NCBI GenBank assembly: GCA_964237235.1
Contig: CAXSGY010000005.1
Coordinates: 124,001 to 188,000, forward strand
Origin: GCA-002050365 sp964237235
Lineage (GTDB): Bacteria > Acidobacteriota > Blastocatellia > Pyrinomonadales > Pyrinomonadaceae
Length of the DNA stretch: 64,000 nt
Direction of reading: 5' to 3'
The translations under genes were made by a program, and so were the position numbers. Shown in pieces: positions 61,064 to 64,000 of the stretch. Each line of letters opens with the position of its first letter. Positions within the stretch are counted from its first letter, which is position 1. The notes below the pieces were generated by a model that saw only the letters and a program-made list of their open reading frames with translations, was not told the DNA's origin and made no database searches.

Positions 61064-61533
61064 TTAACGAAACGTATATTACCGTCCGTCAAGCGACCAA
61101 TCAAGACTGCGAAAAAATTCAAAATCTCGTCTTCGGCGTTTTGCGGGAATACGGCTTAACGCCCGACAAAAACCAAACCGACCGGGACATCGCCGACATC
61201 GAAACGAATTATTTAAAGCGCGGCGGCGTTTTTGAATTGCTCGAAGACGCGGGCGGAAATTTGCTCGGCACGGTCGGTCTTTATCCGATCAGCGCGGAAA
61301 CAATCGAGCTGCGGAAAATGTATTTTTCAAAGGATTTGCGCGGTCGGGGCTTCGGCAAAAAAACGCTCGAACGAATGATTGAAAAAGCGCGCGAACTCGG
61401 TTATAAAAAAATTTATCTCGAAACGGCGAAAGTTTTGCGCGAAGCCGTTCATTTATACGAAAAATACAATTTCCAGCCGACCCTTGAAAAACATACCGCG
61501 CGCTGTGACCGCGCGTATTTTTTAGATTTGTAA
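61060..61533 (+). CDS. GNAT-family acetyltransferase
   Basis: A 157-residue GNAT enzyme: ITVRQATNQDCEKIQNLVF, then LRKMYFSKDLRGRGFGKKTLERMIEKARELGYKKIYLET, the acetyl-CoA-binding block, and EAVHLYEKYNF. Its ATG overlaps the upstream stop (ATGA), so it is cotranscribed. Substrate unknown. Confidence 0.88.
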   Translation: MINETYITVRQATNQDCEKIQNLVFGVLREYGLTPDKNQTDRDIADIETNYLKRGGVFELLEDAGGNLLGTVGLYPISAETIELRKMYFSKDLRGRGFGKKTLERMIEKARELGYKKIYLETAKVLREAVHLYEKYNFQPTLEKHTARCDRAYFLDL

Positions 61534-61534
61534 A

Positions 61535-62497
61535 ATGAAAGCTCTGCGCGTCGAAAACAATCGACTAAAGCTCGCCGAAATCGCCAAACCGCAACGCGAA
61601 AACGAAGCGATGATTCGCGTTCTGAAATCGGGAATCTGCAACACCGACTTGGAAATCGTCAAAGGCTACGCGAATTTTCAAGGCACCATCGGACACGAAT
61701 TCGTGGGCATCGTCGAAGAATCTAACGACAAAAATTTGATCGGCAAAAGAATAGTCGGCGAAATCAACGCGGGCTGCGGCGCGTGCGAAAAGTGTCGGCA
61801 GGGCGACACGCGGCATTGCCCGGAGCGAACGGTTTTGGGAATCAAAAAACGCGACGGAGCGCACGCCGAATTTTTGACTTTACCCGAAAAAAATCTTTTG
61901 GAAGTTCCCGAAAATGTTTCCGACGCGCAGGCGGTTTTCGTCGAACCGCTCGCGGCGGCGTTCGGCATTACCGAACAAGTCGAGATTTTGCCGGAAACGC
62001 GCGTCGCGGTCATCGGCGACGGCAAGCTCGGCAATTTATGCGCTCAATCGCTTCGTCTAAAAAGCGCGAATATTTTTTGCGTCGGAAAACACGCGGAAAA
62101 GCTTGCGCTGCTCAAATCGCGCGACATCGAAACAATTCGGCTCGAACACGCATCAAAAGTAAATAAATCTTTTGATGTCGTCGTCGAAGCGAGCGGTTCG
62201 GAGACGGGTTTCGGTCTGGCGTTGGATTTATTAAAGCCGCGCGGCAAATTAGTTTTGAAATCAACTTTTCAAGGACGCGCCGACATCGAAATGTGGCGCG
62301 TCGTCGTTGACGAAATCACAATTGTCGGTTCGCGCTGCGGCAAATTTCAGCCCGCGCTTGAGCTTTTGAAAAACAATTCGGTTGATGTCGAAAGTTTAAT
62401 CAGCGAGGAACTTTCGTTGCGCGAAGGCGTGAAAGCTATCGAACGGGCGGAACGAAAAGGCGTGTTGAAGGTGATTTTGGGCGTTAACAGGCGGTAA
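61535..62497 (+). CDS. Zinc-dependent MDR-family alcohol dehydrogenase
   Basis: A 320-residue medium-chain dehydrogenase. Catalytic zinc ligands: Cys in KSGICNTDLEI and His-Glu in GHEFVGIV; structural zinc in CGACEKCRQGDTRHC. The NAD(P) motif is degenerate (VAVIGDGKLGNLCAQ). It begins 1 base after the GNAT stop, forming a three-gene transcript with 60155. The last codons lie in the following hairpin. Confidence 0.9.
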   Translation: MKALRVENNRLKLAEIAKPQRENEAMIRVLKSGICNTDLEIVKGYANFQGTIGHEFVGIVEESNDKNLIGKRIVGEINAGCGACEKCRQGDTRHCPERTVLGIKKRDGAHAEFLTLPEKNLLEVPENVSDAQAVFVEPLAAAFGITEQVEILPETRVAVIGDGKLGNLCAQSLRLKSANIFCVGKHAEKLALLKSRDIETIRLEHASKVNKSFDVVVEASGSETGFGLALDLLKPRGKLVLKSTFQGRADIEMWRVVVDEITIVGSRCGKFQPALELLKNNSVDVESLISEELSLREGVKAIERAERKGVLKVILGVNRR

Positions 62498-62564
62498 GCG
62501 GCGAGACGATGTGCAAAATAAAAGTTCAGTTGCTCTGATTACTGCTCACCGTTTACCGCCTACT
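62488..62564. repeat. Hairpin overlapping the dehydrogenase stop
   Basis: ACAGGCGGTAAGCGGCGAG (about 62487-62505) pairs imperfectly with CTGCTCACCGTTTACCGCCTACT (62542-62564). The stop TAA (62495-62497) lies in the left arm. Confidence 0.75.
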
Positions 62565-62636
62565 GATTTGCTATACTCGAACTACCAAGTTTTACTTGTC
62601 GTTCCAAAGCGGCATTTTGAAGGAGAAAGAAGTTTT

Positions 62637-64000
62637 ATGTCTGAAAACCGGATTCGTTCCGAAAAAGCGGCGGCGCGCAAAATTCGCGTCGTATTTTTGA
62701 GTTTTATCGCCGCGAGCTTTATTTTCGGCGGCGGCGCGATCAGTTCCCTTTCGCAAATTGACGGCGGCAAAACGAATGCTTCCGCCGTCACGCCCGAGAT
62801 GCTTTCCGCCTCGTTCGCGGAAGTTTCCAAACGGGTCGAAAACGCCGTCGTCAACATTGATACGAAGGGAAAAATTCCGACCGACATTACGGTCAAGGGC
62901 GAATCCGAATCAAAAACGCCCGATGACATCGCGGAATTTTACCGCCGCCTCGCGCCGCGCCGTCCGAGCTATGCGGTCGGCAGCGGGTTTATTGTGGACA
63001 AAGCCGGTTATATCATCACCAATTATCACGTCGTCAACGACGCTTCGCGCATCACGGTCAAGTTGCAATCGGGCGAAGAATTTCAGGCGAGCGTCGTCGG
63101 CACCGACGATCTGACCGATCTGGCGATTTTGAAAATTGACGCGAACCGCGATTTGCCGTTTTTAAAGCTCGGCGATTCGGACGCGACGCGCATCGGCGAT
63201 TGGGTTCTCGCCATCGGTTCGCCGTTCGGTTTGGAACAGACGGTCACGGCGGGCATTATTTCGCAAACAAAACGCGAAACGCCGTTCGCTTCGCAATTTC
63301 AAAAATTTATTCAAACCGACGCGGCGATTAATCGCGGCAATTCGGGCGGACCGCTCGTCGATATGAACGGCGATGTGATCGGCGTTAATTCGCAGATCGC
63401 CACGGTAACCGGCGATTACAACGGCATCGGCTTCGCTCTGCCGTCGAACGCCGCCGCCGGCGTTTACCGGCAAATCAGAGAAATCGGCAAAGTGCGGCGC
63501 GGTTATCTTGGCGTAACGCTCGATTCGGTGAAAGGCGAATTTGCTAAAGTTTACCGGCTCGACGAAGCGAAGGGCGCGATTATCACCGGCATTCCCGACA
63601 AACAAAATTCCGCCGCCGCCGCCGCCGGTTTGCAGGCGGGCGACGTGATTCTGGAATTTAACGGCGAGAAAATTTTGAACGCGGCTGATTTGATTCAGCG
63701 CGTCGCGGCGACCGCGCCCGCCAAAGAAGTCGGCATTTCATATCTGCGCGAAAACGGCAGCAATCTCGAACGCCGCGCCGCAATGATTAAGCTCGCCGAG
63801 CGTCCGTCGAAAGACACGACCGCCGACGAAGAAAATACGCCGAGAAAATTGCCGGTCAGCGATATCAAAAAACCAATTTTGCCGTTCGGCTTGACGCTCA
63901 TCGAAGTTACGCCGCAGCTGTCCGCCCTTTATAAACTCGGCGGCGCAACTAAAGGTTTGGTCGTCAAAAGCATTGATCCGGCGAGCTTTATCGCCGACGT
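62637..64000 (+). CDS. HtrA/DegP-type serine protease with PDZ domains, partial
   Basis: The first 454 residues of a periplasmic protease; it runs off the right edge. Signal anchor (VVFLSFIAASFIFGGGAIS). Trypsin-like triad: His in NYHVVNDA, Asp in DLTDLAILK, Ser in GNSGGPLVD. A PDZ domain follows from about 290 (RRGYLGVTL, AAGLQAGDVILEFNG) and a second begins near 430. ATG at 62637 has AGGAG upstream. It functions in envelope protein quality control. Confidence 0.92.
   Translation, partial: MSENRIRSEKAAARKIRVVFLSFIAASFIFGGGAISSLSQIDGGKTNASAVTPEMLSASFAEVSKRVENAVVNIDTKGKIPTDITVKGESESKTPDDIAEFYRRLAPRRPSYAVGSGFIVDKAGYIITNYHVVNDASRITVKLQSGEEFQASVVGTDDLTDLAILKIDANRDLPFLKLGDSDATRIGDWVLAIGSPFGLEQTVTAGIISQTKRETPFASQFQKFIQTDAAINRGNSGGPLVDMNGDVIGVNSQIATVTGDYNGIGFALPSNAAAGVYRQIREIGKVRRGYLGVTLDSVKGEFAKVYRLDEAKGAIITGIPDKQNSAAAAAGLQAGDVILEFNGEKILNAADLIQRVAATAPAKEVGISYLRENGSNLERRAAMIKLAERPSKDTTADEENTPRKLPVSDIKKPILPFGLTLIEVTPQLSALYKLGGATKGLVVKSIDPASFIAD

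Noticed and set aside
1..64000. tRNA or rRNA genes
   Set aside because: No cloverleaf with conserved GGTTCGA-type T-loop or 16S/23S signature was noticed on either strand by reading; a tRNAscan run was not possible.

Overview
The window looks like chromosomal DNA of a moderate-GC Gram-negative bacterium, most likely Acidobacteriota of the Blastocatellia/Pyrinomonadales type. This assignment is an inference, not a proof. It rests on a very large Oar-type TonB receptor with a carboxypeptidase-regulatory N-terminus (22396-25902), two proteins that start with a small zinc ribbon ending in DGTPLV (56042-57100 and 60155-61063), a dnaK-dnaJ-hspR heat-shock group, a fused alpha/beta 2-oxoacid dehydrogenase E1, and a Kgd-type 2-oxoglutarate dehydrogenase.

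Layout. 1-12.6 kb: an M28 peptidase start, fused E1, a TPR protein, a frameshifted radical-SAM gene, a DEAD-box helicase, acyl-CoA dehydrogenase, a flippase-like membrane protein, ribH-nusB and a CheA-like kinase. 12.7-26 kb: Kgd, a secreted protein, SMC, a DUF4388-like protein and the TonB receptor. 26-32 kb: hspR, dnaJ, a mazEF-like pair, dnaK with a clear promoter/HspR operator, pgsA and a phosphoesterase. 32.5-34.7 kb: a small accessory array of same-strand genes (lipoprotein, PIN toxin pair, mazEF) separated by attC-like imperfect palindromes. 35-45.5 kb: LytS-type kinase, truA, ferredoxin, Mn-type SOD, a DUF1684 protein, a SAM-II riboswitch-controlled sulfur operon, an S26 peptidase, lipA and a YjbR-type protein. 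45.5-55.9 kb: an unusual array of lysozyme-like/LysM modules alternating with exported lipoproteins, bounded by a GNAT remnant and an intact GNAT gene. 56-64 kb: a TonB-like protein, aminotransferase, phytoene desaturase-like enzyme, a zinc-ribbon protein, GNAT, an alcohol dehydrogenase and the start of an HtrA-type protease.

Three systems stand out. (1) The 46-55 kb array has the architecture of a polymorphic effector locus: one long gene followed by 5'-truncated copies sharing an almost identical recombination segment, each followed by a different lipoprotein that could be its periplasmic immunity protein. (2) The 40.3-43.7 kb operon joins a SAM-II riboswitch, a homocysteine/cystathionine synthase-family enzyme, a JAMM protease and a ubiquitin-like/E1/rhodanese triple fusion. 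It resembles protein-thiocarboxylate-dependent methionine synthesis, but with the sulfur carrier fused to its activating enzyme. (3) The 33-34.7 kb palindromes keep their pairing while their sequence changes, as integron attC sites do.

Across the whole window, gaps between genes hold long hairpins built from short direct repeats. Each hairpin has its own unit sequence, and several run into stop codons. One such unit is inserted in frame in smc. Four single-base frameshifts lie in or near short homopolymer runs, so some of the broken genes may be sequencing or assembly errors.
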